Made by a program: the position numbers and the translations under genes. Below, piece after piece: positions 24,826 through 33,982 of a DNA stretch of 64,000 nt. The notes below the pieces were generated by a model. It did not search any database. It worked only from the letters and a program-made list of their open reading frames with translations, and was not told where the DNA came from. How positions within the stretch are numbered: the first letter of the stretch is position 1; each line of letters starts with the position of its first letter. Source of the DNA: JAFGSI01 sp041287425 (GTDB lineage Bacteria; Chloroflexota; Anaerolineae; Anaerolineales; Villigracilaceae); NCBI GenBank assembly GCA_041287425.1, contig JBEULG010000016.1:62001-126000 (forward strand). The letters run 5' to 3'.

Positions 24826-26670
24826 ATGAAAAGTATCCTTCCCGCTTCCCTCCAAGGCGGCCTCCGTCTGTCTGCCCTGGCAGGCCTGCTCATCCTGCTG
24901 GCCTGCCTCTCTGCTTGCTCGGCGAACCGACAACCCGTCGTCCACGCTGTGGCGTTTAGTTCGCCGGTATGCACCTTTTGCAAGGAAATTCTGGAGCATC
25001 AACTGCCGCCGCTCATCCGCCCCTACGAAGATCGGCTGCAAATCGTCTACGTGGACGTGGACACCGAGGCCGGTTACCGCCTTTACCTGGCCGCTCTGGA
25101 GGCCTTCGGCGTGCCGCGCGGGGTCCCCATCATTTTCATCGGCGAAGAGGCTGTGGCGGGCATCAACATCCCCGCTCAATTTCCCGGTCTGGTGGAGCAT
25201 TATCTGGCGCAAGGCGGAGCGGACTGGCCGGCGATTCCAGGGCTGGAGGCTTATCTGGCCGCCCCTCCCACAGCCGGCGAAGCCGCCGCGCCGCCTGCCG
25301 GCGCCACGCCCGCCGCCATCCAGCCGAGCGCCTCCCCACCCAACGAAGGCGAGGCGGTGGTACGTTTTGTCCTCTTCTGGCAGAACGGCTGTCCGCATTG
25401 TCACGAAGTGCTGGACAACGTCCTGCCGCCCCTGCAGGCGCAATACGGCGACCAGTTGGAAATCCTGCTGGTGGAAATCTACGGAATCGAGGATGTCAAC
25501 CGACTCTACGAGGTGGCCGACTTTTACGGCATCCCCCGTCAGCGGGTGGGCGTGCCGTTCCTGGTCATCGGCGACCAGGTCCTGATCGGTTCGCGCCAGA
25601 TTCCCGAAGAATTACCCGGCCTGATCGAATTCCACCTCGCCCGCGGCGGCCTGGACTGGCCGGTCATCCCCCGCCTGGATGAATTTTCCCGGCAGACGGT
25701 CTTTCTCCCCACGCCCAGCACCGTTCCCGGCGGAGAGGTGCGCGCCATCCTCTTCACCACGCAGGATTGCCAGGCCTGTCAAGCGATCAGCGCCGCGGCG
25801 CTGGGGCCGCTCTATGAGGCCTACGGCGAGCAATTGCAAATTCAGACGATCGACATCGTGACGCCCGACGACGTCCAATACCTGTACCGGGTCGCCTCCG
25901 CCTATGGTTTGTCCGCCGAGGAGGTGGATCTGCCGCTGATGCTCATCGGCGACCGGCTGTTGACCAGCGAGCAGATTGGCACCGAATTGCCCGCCGCGGT
26001 TGAGTTTTACCTGGCCCAGGGCGGCGTGGATTACCCCAGCCTGCCGCCGCGCTTGCAACCAAGCGAGGCCTCGGCTGCGCCCGAAACGTCATCCCGTCCG
26101 GCCGGTTTCGTCCTGGCCGTCATCGTTCTCACCCTCCTGGCAGCCGGCCTGGCCTACGGACTGGCTGCGCCGTTGTTGGGCAGGGCTTTCCGCCTGCCGG
26201 CCTGGAGCGACTGGCTCATTCCGGTTTTACTCGTCCTCGGCATCGGCGTGGCCGCTTACCTCTCGTATGTCGAGACTCAGGCCGTGGAGGCGGTCTGCGG
26301 CCCGGTTGGGGATTGCAACGCCGTCCAGCAGAGCCGCTATGCCAGGCTGTTCGGCGTCCTGCCGGTCGGCGTGTTCGGTCTGCTGGGCAATTTCGGCCTG
26401 CTGGCCGCCTGGCTGGGACGCCGCTTCTGGCGGCGCTTCGAGAAGGCCGCGGCGGCAGCCTTCTGGGGGATGGCACTCTTTGGGGTAGCCTTCTCGCTCT
26501 ACCTGACCTGGCTGGAAATCTTCGTCATCCGGGCCATTTGCCTGTGGTGTCTCTCATCGGCGGTCATCATGCTGTTTCTGCTGCTGCTTGGCACGCCGTC
26601 CGTCCTCGACGCTTTTCCGCCGCCACACCGCTCCCAACGTGCAACTCAAAGCCGCCGGCAGCGTGCGTGA
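24826..26670 (+). CDS. Lipoprotein with three thioredoxin-like domains and a VKOR domain
   Basis: A 614-residue envelope protein for disulfide chemistry. A lipoprotein signal ends at LSAC (Cys31). Three homologous thioredoxin-like domains of about 115 residues follow, with redox pairs C49-C52 (CTFC), C189-C192 (CPHC) and C315-C318 (CQAC); each ends in a similar L(A)xGGxDxP tail. A membrane helix near 427-450 leads to a VKOR domain with loop cysteines C491 and C497 and the quinone-side pair C572-C575 (CLWC). Known VKOR-thioredoxin fusions carry one thioredoxin domain and oxidise partner proteins while passing electrons to quinone; three is unusual. It is divergent from the dcw cluster. ATG 24826 has AAAGG upstream. 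Confidence 0.85.
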   Translation: MKSILPASLQGGLRLSALAGLLILLACLSACSANRQPVVHAVAFSSPVCTFCKEILEHQLPPLIRPYEDRLQIVYVDVDTEAGYRLYLAALEAFGVPRGVPIIFIGEEAVAGINIPAQFPGLVEHYLAQGGADWPAIPGLEAYLAAPPTAGEAAAPPAGATPAAIQPSASPPNEGEAVVRFVLFWQNGCPHCHEVLDNVLPPLQAQYGDQLEILLVEIYGIEDVNRLYEVADFYGIPRQRVGVPFLVIGDQVLIGSRQIPEELPGLIEFHLARGGLDWPVIPRLDEFSRQTVFLPTPSTVPGGEVRAILFTTQDCQACQAISAAALGPLYEAYGEQLQIQTIDIVTPDDVQYLYRVASAYGLSAEEVDLPLMLIGDRLLTSEQIGTELPAAVEFYLAQGGVDYPSLPPRLQPSEASAAPETSSRPAGFVLAVIVLTLLAAGLAYGLAAPLLGRAFRLPAWSDWLIPVLLVLGIGVAAYLSYVETQAVEAVCGPVGDCNAVQQSRYARLFGVLPVGVFGLLGNFGLLAAWLGRRFWRRFEKAAAAAFWGMALFGVAFSLYLTWLEIFVIRAICLWCLSSAVIMLFLLLLGTPSVLDAFPPPHRSQRATQSRRQRA

Positions 26671-26833
26671 CCTCGACCGATTGCTCCAAGTCCGCGAACT
26701 GGGCTGCACCCGCTGCGGCGCGACTGCCGCCGAAGCCGTGCTCGAAGAAGCCCGGAAACGCGGTGACCCACAGGTACAGGCGGCGCAAAATTTCAAGGAG
26801 GGCGCCCGATTATTAGTCTCGCTCTTCTTGTAA
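26636..26833 (+). pseudogene. 3' remnant of a deoC-like aldolase
   Basis: A short frame, overlapping the end of the VKOR gene, reads VQLKAAGSVRDLDRLLQV and then TRCGATAAEAVLEEA. This resembles the last strand and helix of deoxyribose-phosphate aldolase (DeoC), where KAAGGVR carries the Schiff-base region. Nothing of the first 80 percent of such a gene is present, so it seems to be a truncated end, and the last 30 or so residues of the VKOR gene may have been replaced at the junction. Confidence 0.5.
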
Positions 26834-26919
26834 AGAACGATGTTGGACTGTATCTACCTGGCCAGGCGTTTTGGCGGGAGGATAAATCCCCCGCCTCAGC
26901 GCACAAAAGTCGGCCAAGG

Positions 26920-26956
26920 CCGACTCCGAGTTCAGTTTTAGCGGACTCGGAGTCGG
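26920..26956 (+). terminator. Hairpin, possible terminator
   Basis: A perfect 12-base-pair stem (26920-26931 with 26945-26956) with a 13-base loop, followed by TTTCC. It lies between the aldolase remnant and the GH5-like gene. The gap 26834-27009 holds nothing else recognisable. Confidence 0.55.
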
Positions 26957-27009
26957 TTTCCAGCCTCGCCGAAACGGCTATCAGGCAATTACTCCCGCAT
27001 GGACTTCGT

Positions 27010-28002
27010 ATGAACTATTACGGCTTCAACTTCCTGTGGATGTTCATCTACCAAAACCGGCCCGCCCCCGCCCCCGACGAGCGCGCCCTCGACTTCCTGG
27101 CCGCCTTCGGCTTCAACTTCGTGCGCCTCCCCACCGATTACCGCTTCTGGACGCGCGATTTCGACTACTTCCACCCGGACGAATCGGTTTGGGAAACGAT
27201 AGATTCCTACCTGGCCGCCTGCCGCGCCCGCGGCTTGCACATGAGCCTGAACTTTCACCGCGCCCCCGGCTACTGCATCAACCGCAACGACCTGGAAAAG
27301 CACAACCTTTGGACGGATGAACTGGCGCAAGACGCCTTCGTCTTCCTGTGGGAATCCTTCGCCCGCAGATACAAAGACGTTCCCGCTGCCGACCTGTCTT
27401 TCGACCTGCTCAACGAGCCGCCCCACCCCGGCCAATACGGCCTGACGCGCGAAAATCACGCCGCGCTCATGCGCCGCGCGGTGGCCGCCATCCGCGCCGT
27501 CTGCCCAGAGCGCCCCATTCAGATAGATGGACTGGGCGGCGGGCACCTCGCCATGCCCGAACTGGCCGACCTGGACGTGATTCACAGCGGACGCGGTTAC
27601 CAGCCGATGATTATCAGCCACTGGGGGGCCGCCTGGTGGACCGGCTGGCAGGTCTGCCCGGCGCCGCCCACCTACCCCGGCGCCGAATGGGACGGCCAGA
27701 CCTGGAACCGCGACACCCTGCGCGCCTTCTACCAGCCCTGGCGCGAGGTGCAGGCCGCCGGGCGTCCGATTCACATCGGCGAGTTCGGCTGTTACAACAA
27801 AATTGACAACACCACCGCCCTGGCCTGGCTTGCTGACTTGCTCAGCCTGTACCGCGAATTCGGCTGGGGCTACAGCCTGTGGAACTTCAGCGGGCCGTTT
27901 GGCATCGTCAACCACGGCCGTCCCAACACCACCTACGAGACGATTCACGGCTTCAACGTGGACCGCCGCCTGCTCGATTTGCTGCTCGAAAACCGGACAT
28001 GA
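27010..28002 (+). CDS. GH5-like (cellulase superfamily) glycoside hydrolase
   Basis: A TIM-barrel retaining beta-glycosidase of 330 residues. The acid/base Glu lies in SFDLLNEPPH and the nucleophile Glu in PIHIGEFGCYN; FNFVRLPTDYRFW and HGRPNTTYETIHGFNVD are also typical. There is no signal peptide, so it should act in the cytoplasm on imported oligosaccharides such as beta-glucans or beta-mannans; the exact substrate is not evident. It is the first gene of a four-gene operon with ATGA overlap to the next gene. Confidence 0.85.
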   Translation: MNYYGFNFLWMFIYQNRPAPAPDERALDFLAAFGFNFVRLPTDYRFWTRDFDYFHPDESVWETIDSYLAACRARGLHMSLNFHRAPGYCINRNDLEKHNLWTDELAQDAFVFLWESFARRYKDVPAADLSFDLLNEPPHPGQYGLTRENHAALMRRAVAAIRAVCPERPIQIDGLGGGHLAMPELADLDVIHSGRGYQPMIISHWGAAWWTGWQVCPAPPTYPGAEWDGQTWNRDTLRAFYQPWREVQAAGRPIHIGEFGCYNKIDNTTALAWLADLLSLYREFGWGYSLWNFSGPFGIVNHGRPNTTYETIHGFNVDRRLLDLLLENRT

Positions 28003-29213
28003 TTAACTCCCCCCTCGCTCCCCGTCTGCGCGCCGAACTGACCGACAACATCCTGCCCTTCTGGATGACCCACGCCCCCGACCACGAACGCGGCGGCTTT
28101 CATGGCGCCATCACCAACGACCTGCGCATCTCCCCCCAGGCGCCGCGCTCCGCCATCCTGTGCGCCCGCATTCTGTGGACGTTTTCCACTGCCTGCCGCG
28201 TGTTGGGACACTCAAATTACCGTCAGATGGCCGATTACGCCTTCGACACCCTGACCAATTCCTTTTGGGATAAAGACTTCGGCGGCGTGTATTGGAGTCT
28301 GAACCCGGACGGAACCCCGCTCGACCCGCGCAAACATCACTACGCCCAGGCCTTCGCCATCTACGGCTTGAGCGAATACGCCCGCGCCGCGCAAAGCGAA
28401 CAGGCCCAAACCCTGGCCGTCCAGCTGTTCGACCGGCTCGAACAGCACGCCTTCGACCCCATTCACGGCGGCTACACCGAAGGCAGCAGCCGCAATTGGG
28501 GCGCGTTGGCCGATATGCGCCTGAGCGCCAAAGACCTGAACAGCCGCAAGTCCATGAACACCCTCCTGCACATCCTGGAAGCCTACACCAACCTGCTGCG
28601 CATTTGGGATGACACGCGCCTGCGCAGCCAGCACCGCGCCCTGCTCGAAACCTTCGCCGAAAAGGTCTATGACCCCCAAACCGGCCACCTGCGCCTGTTC
28701 TTCGACGATGCCTGGAACTCGCTCCTGCCGCTCGATTCCTACGGCCACGACATCGAAGCCAGTTGGCTGATGTGGGAAGCCGCCCAAATGCACTCCGACC
28801 CGGCCCTGCATGAGCGCATCCGCCCCGCTGTTCTCGGCCTAGCCGAAGCCGTTTACCGCGAGGGCCGCGATTCCGACGGCAGCCTGCTCTACGAAGGTCT
28901 CCCCGGCAAAGTTCACGATGACAGCAAGCAGTGGTGGGCGCAGGCCGAAGCGCTGGTCGGCTTCGCCAACGCGTATGAATTGACCGGCGACCCCAAATTC
29001 GCCGCCGCCGTTGACGAAGTTTGGAATTTCATCGAAACCCATCTCATAGACCGCGTTCACGGCGACTGGTTCAAAGAGACCGACCGCGCCGGACGGGTCA
29101 ACCCCCGCCACCTGAAAGCCGGCTTTTGGGACTGCCCCTACCACCACAGCCGCGCCTGTTTTGAGTTGATGGAACGCGGCGCAAATCAGAGATTTGCACC
29201 ACACTCAACCTAA
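27999..29213 (+). CDS. AGE-family epimerase, probable cellobiose 2-epimerase
   Basis: An (alpha/alpha)6-barrel enzyme of 404 residues. It matches cellobiose 2-epimerase in HHYAQAFAIYGLSEYA, SRKSMNTLLHILEAYTNL, SYGHDIEASWLMWEAA, KQWWAQAEALVGF and CPYHHSRACFEL; histidines in these blocks form the active site. The reaction converts cellobiose or mannobiose at the reducing end between gluco and manno forms. The ATG overlaps the GH5 stop. The last residues (ANQRFAPHST) are encoded by a CAAATC-AGA-GATTTG repeat that also occurs near 47.2 and 48.1 kb, so the natural C-terminus has been changed. Confidence 0.88.
   Translation: MINSPLAPRLRAELTDNILPFWMTHAPDHERGGFHGAITNDLRISPQAPRSAILCARILWTFSTACRVLGHSNYRQMADYAFDTLTNSFWDKDFGGVYWSLNPDGTPLDPRKHHYAQAFAIYGLSEYARAAQSEQAQTLAVQLFDRLEQHAFDPIHGGYTEGSSRNWGALADMRLSAKDLNSRKSMNTLLHILEAYTNLLRIWDDTRLRSQHRALLETFAEKVYDPQTGHLRLFFDDAWNSLLPLDSYGHDIEASWLMWEAAQMHSDPALHERIRPAVLGLAEAVYREGRDSDGSLLYEGLPGKVHDDSKQWWAQAEALVGFANAYELTGDPKFAAAVDEVWNFIETHLIDRVHGDWFKETDRAGRVNPRHLKAGFWDCPYHHSRACFELMERGANQRFAPHST
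29183..29206. repeat. CAAATC/GATTTG palindrome at the end of the epimerase gene
   Basis: GCAAATCAGAGATTTGC followed by ACCAC lies in the last codons of the epimerase gene. The same element, with the trailing CCAC, is found at 47209-47230 and 48111-48134 in non-coding sequence. Confidence 0.7.
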
Positions 29214-29225
29214 AAGGAACTCACC

Positions 29226-30569
29226 ATGTCCCCCCTCCCCCGCATTCGCGTCTCGGAAAACCACCGCTTCCTCGTCACCGAAAGCGGCGAACCGTTCTTC
29301 TGGCTGGGTGATACCGCCTGGGAACTCTTCCACCGCCTGACCCTGCCCGAAGCCGAACACTACCTGGAAGTCCGCCGTCAGCAAGGCTTCAACGTCATCC
29401 TGGCTGTTATTCTAGCCGAACTGGACGGCCTGCATACCCCGAATGCCAACGGCCACATTCCCCTGCTCGGCGATGACCCGACCCGCCCCAACGAATACTA
29501 CTTCCGCCATGTAGATGCCGTCATCCGCCTGGCCGCCGAAAAAGGACTCTATATCGGCCTGCTGCCCACCTGGGGCGATAAAGTCTGCGGCGAATACTGG
29601 GGCACCGGCCCAGCCGTGTTCAACGTAGAAAACGCCCGCATCTATGGCCGCTTTTTGGGCGAACGCTACAAAAACGACACTAACATTCTGTGGATTTTGG
29701 GCGGCGACCGCCCCGCCGAAGGCTACGAGGCCGTTTGGGCAGCCATGGCGGATGGAATTACCGCAGGCCTGGGCTTTAAGCCCTTCATGACCTACCACCC
29801 GCGCGGCGGGGCCAGCTCCTCCGCCTGGCTGCACCAGGCCGACTGGCTGGACATGAACATGCTCCAATCCGGCCACGTTCTGCTGGATACTCCCAACTGG
29901 GACATGATTCGCGCCGACTACGAACGCGAACCCATCAAGCCAACCCTAGACGGTGAACCTAACTACGAACACCACCCCATTGACGCCTTCCTGCGCCCCT
30001 GGAAACCGGAATATGGCCGCTACACCGATTACGACGTGCGCAAACAGGCCTACCGCGCCGTCTTTACGGGCGCCTGCGGCCACACCTACGGCAGCCACTC
30101 GGTCTGGCAAATGTACGCCCCGCGCCATGCCCCGATTAATTTTCCATCCCTGTATTGGGACGAAGCCATTCACGGCCCCGGCGCGCGCCAGATGGTTCAC
30201 CTGAAAAATCTCATGCTCTCGCGCCCCTACCTGACCCGCATCCCGGCCCCCGACCTGCTCCCGAACGTCACCCCGCCGCCTCCGCCCGCCGACCTGACGA
30301 AAGAAGATGACCACATCAACCCCCTGCGCGCCGCGCACCCCGTTGCCACGCGCGATAGCGAAGGCCGCTATGGGCTGGTGTACTTCACGCTCGCCGCGCA
30401 AAGCCTCGAGGTGGACTTACGTCTGCTGGCCGGGCCGATTCAAGCCGCCTGGTTCGACCCGCGCCAGGGCAAAAGTCACCCCATTGGCAAATTTCCCCAA
30501 GAAGTGGTGACCTTCACCTCCCCGCTCGGCGGGCCGGATTGGGTACTGACACTGGATGTTGAGCGATGA
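29226..30569 (+). CDS. DUF4038/GH140-like glycoside hydrolase
   Basis: A 447-residue TIM-barrel enzyme plus C-terminal beta-sandwich. The beginning (RIRVSENHRFLVTESGEPFFWLGDTAWELF) is typical of DUF4038 proteins, the family of the apiosidase GH140. ILWILGGDRP, KPFMTYHPRG, and KPTLDGEPNYEHHP with SHSVWQM follow in the order expected for the barrel strands; Glu in LDGEPNYE is a probable catalytic residue. The C-terminal 90 residues fit the putative collagen-binding domain partner. No signal peptide is present. GH140 releases apiose from pectin side chains, but other activities in DUF4038 are possible. It overlaps the next gene by four bases. Confidence 0.8.
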   Translation: MSPLPRIRVSENHRFLVTESGEPFFWLGDTAWELFHRLTLPEAEHYLEVRRQQGFNVILAVILAELDGLHTPNANGHIPLLGDDPTRPNEYYFRHVDAVIRLAAEKGLYIGLLPTWGDKVCGEYWGTGPAVFNVENARIYGRFLGERYKNDTNILWILGGDRPAEGYEAVWAAMADGITAGLGFKPFMTYHPRGGASSSAWLHQADWLDMNMLQSGHVLLDTPNWDMIRADYEREPIKPTLDGEPNYEHHPIDAFLRPWKPEYGRYTDYDVRKQAYRAVFTGACGHTYGSHSVWQMYAPRHAPINFPSLYWDEAIHGPGARQMVHLKNLMLSRPYLTRIPAPDLLPNVTPPPPPADLTKEDDHINPLRAAHPVATRDSEGRYGLVYFTLAAQSLEVDLRLLAGPIQAAWFDPRQGKSHPIGKFPQEVVTFTSPLGGPDWVLTLDVER

Positions 30570-31468
30570 ATCCCATCCCCGTCATCCTCGATACTGACAT
30601 CGGCACCGATATTGACGATACCTGGGCGCTCGCCATGCTCCTGAACTGCCCGGAACTCGACCCGCGCCTGATTACCACCGTCAGCGGCGATACCACCTAC
30701 CGCGCCCATCTCACCGCCAAATTCCTGCAAACCGCCGGGCGGACGGAGATTCCCATCGGAATCGGAATCGGCAGCCCCGCAGGCTCGCTCAACTTTCAAC
30801 AGCCCTGGCTGGATGGATTTGACCCCGCAGCCTACCCCGGAACGATTTACCCCGATGGCGTGCAAGCCATGCTGGACGTGGTTGCGGCCTCGCCGCAGCC
30901 GGTCACCGTTATCTCAATTGGGGTTGCCACGAACGTGGCCTGCGCATTGGAGCGCAATCCCGAACTGGCCGCCAAATGCTGCTTTGTGGGCATGCACGGC
31001 AGCGTTTCCATCGGCTACGACGGAAAGCCGGGCACCGTGCCGGAGTCAAACGTGCGCTACGATGTCGAATCCCTGCGGAAAGTCTTTGCCGCGCCCTGGC
31101 TGGAGAAAATCATCACCCCGCTCGATACCTGCGGCCTGGTGGTGCTGGAGGGCGAACGCTACCAGCGCGTGTACCGCTCCCCAAACCCGGCCCTCCGGGC
31201 GCTCATCGAAAATTACGAAATCTGGTCCAAGTTGGTGACGTGGATGACAGTGGATTACACCGACTCCAAATCCTCCACCCTGTTCGACACGGTTGCCATT
31301 TACCTGGCCTACAGTTTCGACCTGCTCGAAATGGAAAAAATCCGCCTGAGAATCACGGATGACGGCCTGACCCTGCCCGACCCCGCCGGTGACGAAGTGC
31401 TGGCCGCCCTGCGCTGGCGCAACCTGGACGGGTTTTACGACCACCTGCTCGAAAGGCTGAAGCCATGA
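30566..31468 (+). CDS. Inosine-uridine preferring nucleoside hydrolase family protein
   Basis: A 300-residue Ca-dependent N-ribohydrolase. The calcium-binding signature VILDTDIGTDIDDTWALAM is at the N-terminus and VISIGVATNVACALE and CCFVGMHGSV follow; a late Asp in the DYTDSKSSTLFDT segment completes the metal site. The family cleaves nucleosides to base and ribose, but its grouping with three carbohydrate enzymes suggests a glycoside or modified-nucleoside substrate. ATGA overlap with the preceding gene; last gene of the operon. Confidence 0.85.
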   Translation: MNPIPVILDTDIGTDIDDTWALAMLLNCPELDPRLITTVSGDTTYRAHLTAKFLQTAGRTEIPIGIGIGSPAGSLNFQQPWLDGFDPAAYPGTIYPDGVQAMLDVVAASPQPVTVISIGVATNVACALERNPELAAKCCFVGMHGSVSIGYDGKPGTVPESNVRYDVESLRKVFAAPWLEKIITPLDTCGLVVLEGERYQRVYRSPNPALRALIENYEIWSKLVTWMTVDYTDSKSSTLFDTVAIYLAYSFDLLEMEKIRLRITDDGLTLPDPAGDEVLAALRWRNLDGFYDHLLERLKP

Positions 31469-31495
31469 GCGTTTACAGCCCGTTTGATTTTCGAA

Positions 31496-32806
31496 CTACT
31501 TTCCCATCTCGCGGCTGCGTTCGGTCAGCACCCGGTGCAACGCGGCGCGGTCGGCAGGATAGGTACGAAACATGGGCAGCCACAGGAGCGCGGCGATCAA
31601 TTTGGGGAGCGGAACCAGCAGCAGCAACATCGTTGTCACGCCATACACATCCACCAGCGTTCCTGAGAAAGTCATCATCAGAGAACCGATCGCGCCCATG
31701 ACCATATCCAGCGCGGCCCGGCCGGTGGCACGCAGTTCAGGGCGCAAGACCCCCTGGGCCATCGGCCAGCGCGCCCCGGTGTCCACACTGCTGATGCCCA
31801 GCCCGGCCAGCGCCCCAAACAACATCAGGGGACCAAGCCCGCGCGGCCCCAGGCTGATGAAAGCAGCCAGGGCGGGAGCGGTAAGAGTCAGACCAAGCAA
31901 CGCCATGGTCGTGCGGCCGTGGTTCGGATAGCGGCGCTCGAGCCGGTCGCCCAGCCAGCCGAAGAACAGGTGGCCGGTCAGGGTCCCCAGGGCAAGCAGC
32001 ATGACGACGATGAAAGCCCGGTCGCCCAGGCCGAGGCTATCCAGCCAGACGAAAGACCAGCCGAAGAGGACGGCGATGGCGATGTTGTCCACCGAATTCT
32101 GAAAGAGCAGCACCCACCAACTGCGCACCTGGGCGATGGCGGGCAGGTCACGCAGCCGGAAGGCATAGCGGGCGGCGGTCTCCTCGCTGATGACCCCGCT
32201 CAACTCCGGCTCGGCGGCGCCTCGCGGCGGTTCCTCGATGACCAGCAGAAAGAAGCCGGTCAGAACGCTGGCAGCGCCCATGACGACGAAGCCCAGCCGC
32301 CACGAATCGGGGGAAATGCTGCCCAGCATAGGCAAGACTCCAAAAGCGGCCAGCGCTCCGCAATAACTGACGGCGGTCATGATACCGGCGGCAGTGCCGC
32401 GCCGCCGGCTTTCGAACAGGTCGCTGAGCAGGGAAAAGGCGGTCGGCCACAAGGCGCCCAGCCCCAACGAGGACAGGACGCGCACCATCAGCAACTGACT
32501 AAAACTGTGGACCAAGGCGATGGCCAGCGTCCAGCCGCCCCAAAATCCGGTGACGGCCACCAGGAGCGTCTTGCGGGAGAAACGGTCGGCCGCCCAGCCC
32601 CAGAACGGCAGGGTAAAGGTGCGAATCAGGTCGCTGATGCCCAGCAAAGGGCCCAGTTGGCCGGCCCGCAGTCCGAGCGCCGGATACATCTTCGACCAGA
32701 GGATGGAGAGAGCCTGATTTTCACTGCTATCGACAAAAGCAGCCGCCGAAAGCGCCAGAACCGATAACCAGCGTCGCTTGGGGTGAGAGGGGGAAGAAGC
32801 AGTCAT
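31496..32806 (-). CDS. MFS transporter
   Basis: A 436-residue major facilitator protein with about twelve hydrophobic segments. The MFS loop 2-3 signature GWAADRFSRKTLL and its second-half copy GWLGDRLERRYPN are clear. It lacks substrate-specific motifs; sugar-phosphate, drug or organic-anion families are all possible. It is transcribed toward the carbohydrate operon and could import its substrate, which is guesswork. ATG 32806 is preferred over an in-frame TTG at 32851; no ribosome-binding site is clear. Confidence 0.85.
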   Translation of the reverse strand: MTASSPSHPKRRWLSVLALSAAAFVDSSENQALSILWSKMYPALGLRAGQLGPLLGISDLIRTFTLPFWGWAADRFSRKTLLVAVTGFWGGWTLAIALVHSFSQLLMVRVLSSLGLGALWPTAFSLLSDLFESRRRGTAAGIMTAVSYCGALAAFGVLPMLGSISPDSWRLGFVVMGAASVLTGFFLLVIEEPPRGAAEPELSGVISEETAARYAFRLRDLPAIAQVRSWWVLLFQNSVDNIAIAVLFGWSFVWLDSLGLGDRAFIVVMLLALGTLTGHLFFGWLGDRLERRYPNHGRTTMALLGLTLTAPALAAFISLGPRGLGPLMLFGALAGLGISSVDTGARWPMAQGVLRPELRATGRAALDMVMGAIGSLMMTFSGTLVDVYGVTTMLLLLVPLPKLIAALLWLPMFRTYPADRAALHRVLTERSREMGK

Positions 32807-32924
32807 GAGGAGGACAGAGAGAGAACGATATGGAAGAAAATGGGAACGCAATCATTATACTTCATCGGCCAAGGATTGAGGCGAAGATCGGCTCTCAGAA
32901 GGCAAGCAAGCGGTCAAGATGGGG

Positions 32925-32930
32925 TAAAAT
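32925..32930 (+). promoter_or_regulatory. Promoter -10 box of the CDF gene
   Basis: TAAAAT inside GGGGTAAAATTCCCC, an interrupted palindrome, 18 bases before the ATG at 32949. The palindrome could be an operator for metal control. Confidence 0.4.
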
Positions 32931-32948
32931 TCCCCTCACTGACCGACC

Positions 32949-33851
32949 ATGAACCCTCATCCTGCACAAACCATCGAAAAACGTTTCCTGCTCGCGCTGG
33001 TCCTCACCGGCCTGGTGCTGGCAGCCGAAGTCTTGGGCGGATGGTGGACGAACAGCCTGGCCTTGCTCTCGGACGCGGCGCACGTCTTCATGGACGTCTT
33101 CGCCCTGGCGTTGAGTTACCTGGCCCTGCGCCTCTCGGCCCTGCCTGCCGATGACCGTCACACCTACGGTTACCACCGCCTGGAAGTCTTCGCCGCCCTC
33201 ATCAACGGCGTGACATTGGGTGCAATTGCCATCGAAATTTTCCGCGAGGCCTGGAAGCGCTGGCAAGATCCGGCCCCTATCAAAAGCGCCGAGATGCTGG
33301 CCATCGCCGCCGTCGGCCTGGCCGTCAACCTGGGCGTGGCTGTGATTTTGCGCGGCGGCATTCATCGTCACGAACACGGCCCCGACCTGAACGTCCGCAG
33401 CGCCTACTTGCACGTCCTCGGCGATGCCATCTCCTCGGTGGGCGTCATTCTGGCCGCGGCACTCCTGTGGCTCACCGGCTGGCTGTGGCTCGACCCGCTC
33501 GTCTCGGTCCTCATCGGCGCCCTCATCGTGGTCAGTTCCTGGCGGGTGCTGAAGTCCTCCCTACACATCCTCATCGAGGGCGTGCCCGAACATCTTTCCC
33601 TGAAGAACATCGGGCAGTGCATGGCCGCCGTCCCCGGCGTGCTGGAAGTCCACGATTTGCACGTCTGGAGCATTTGCTCCGGTCACATCGCCCTGAGCGC
33701 TCACGTGGTAACCGCCAACCAACCGCTGGCGGAAGGGAACGGCATCATGACCGAACTCAAAGCGCGGCTGGCCCGGTTCGGCATCGAACACACCACCATC
33801 CAGTTCGAGTGTGAGGCCTGCGGGCAGGGTGCTGCCTATCTGGAAACGTAG
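32949..33851 (+). CDS. Cation diffusion facilitator (Zn/Co/Cd exporter, CzcD-like)
   Basis: A 300-residue proton-coupled metal efflux protein. About six membrane helices are followed by a cytoplasmic ferredoxin-like domain. The transport site is the usual His/Asp tetrad: H45 and D49 in SDAAHVFMD, and H155 and D159 in HVLGDA. A short His loop (GGIHRHEHGPD, about 136-146) and the C-terminal VHDLHVW...SAHVV strand pair fit the ZnT/CzcD subgroup, and the last Cys pair (CEACG) may bind metal. Confidence 0.92.
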   Translation: MNPHPAQTIEKRFLLALVLTGLVLAAEVLGGWWTNSLALLSDAAHVFMDVFALALSYLALRLSALPADDRHTYGYHRLEVFAALINGVTLGAIAIEIFREAWKRWQDPAPIKSAEMLAIAAVGLAVNLGVAVILRGGIHRHEHGPDLNVRSAYLHVLGDAISSVGVILAAALLWLTGWLWLDPLVSVLIGALIVVSSWRVLKSSLHILIEGVPEHLSLKNIGQCMAAVPGVLEVHDLHVWSICSGHIALSAHVVTANQPLAEGNGIMTELKARLARFGIEHTTIQFECEACGQGAAYLET

Positions 33852-33982
33852 TCTTCCGTCCGACCGGCGAAGCCGACCGCCTGACATTTTGCCTCCTTAC
33901 ATGCAGACCGATGCGGCCTCAACAGCCGGGGCGCGGCGCCGGGAATGTCTGTCAGGCGCGCTCCGGTTTTCTGCAGTCTGCC

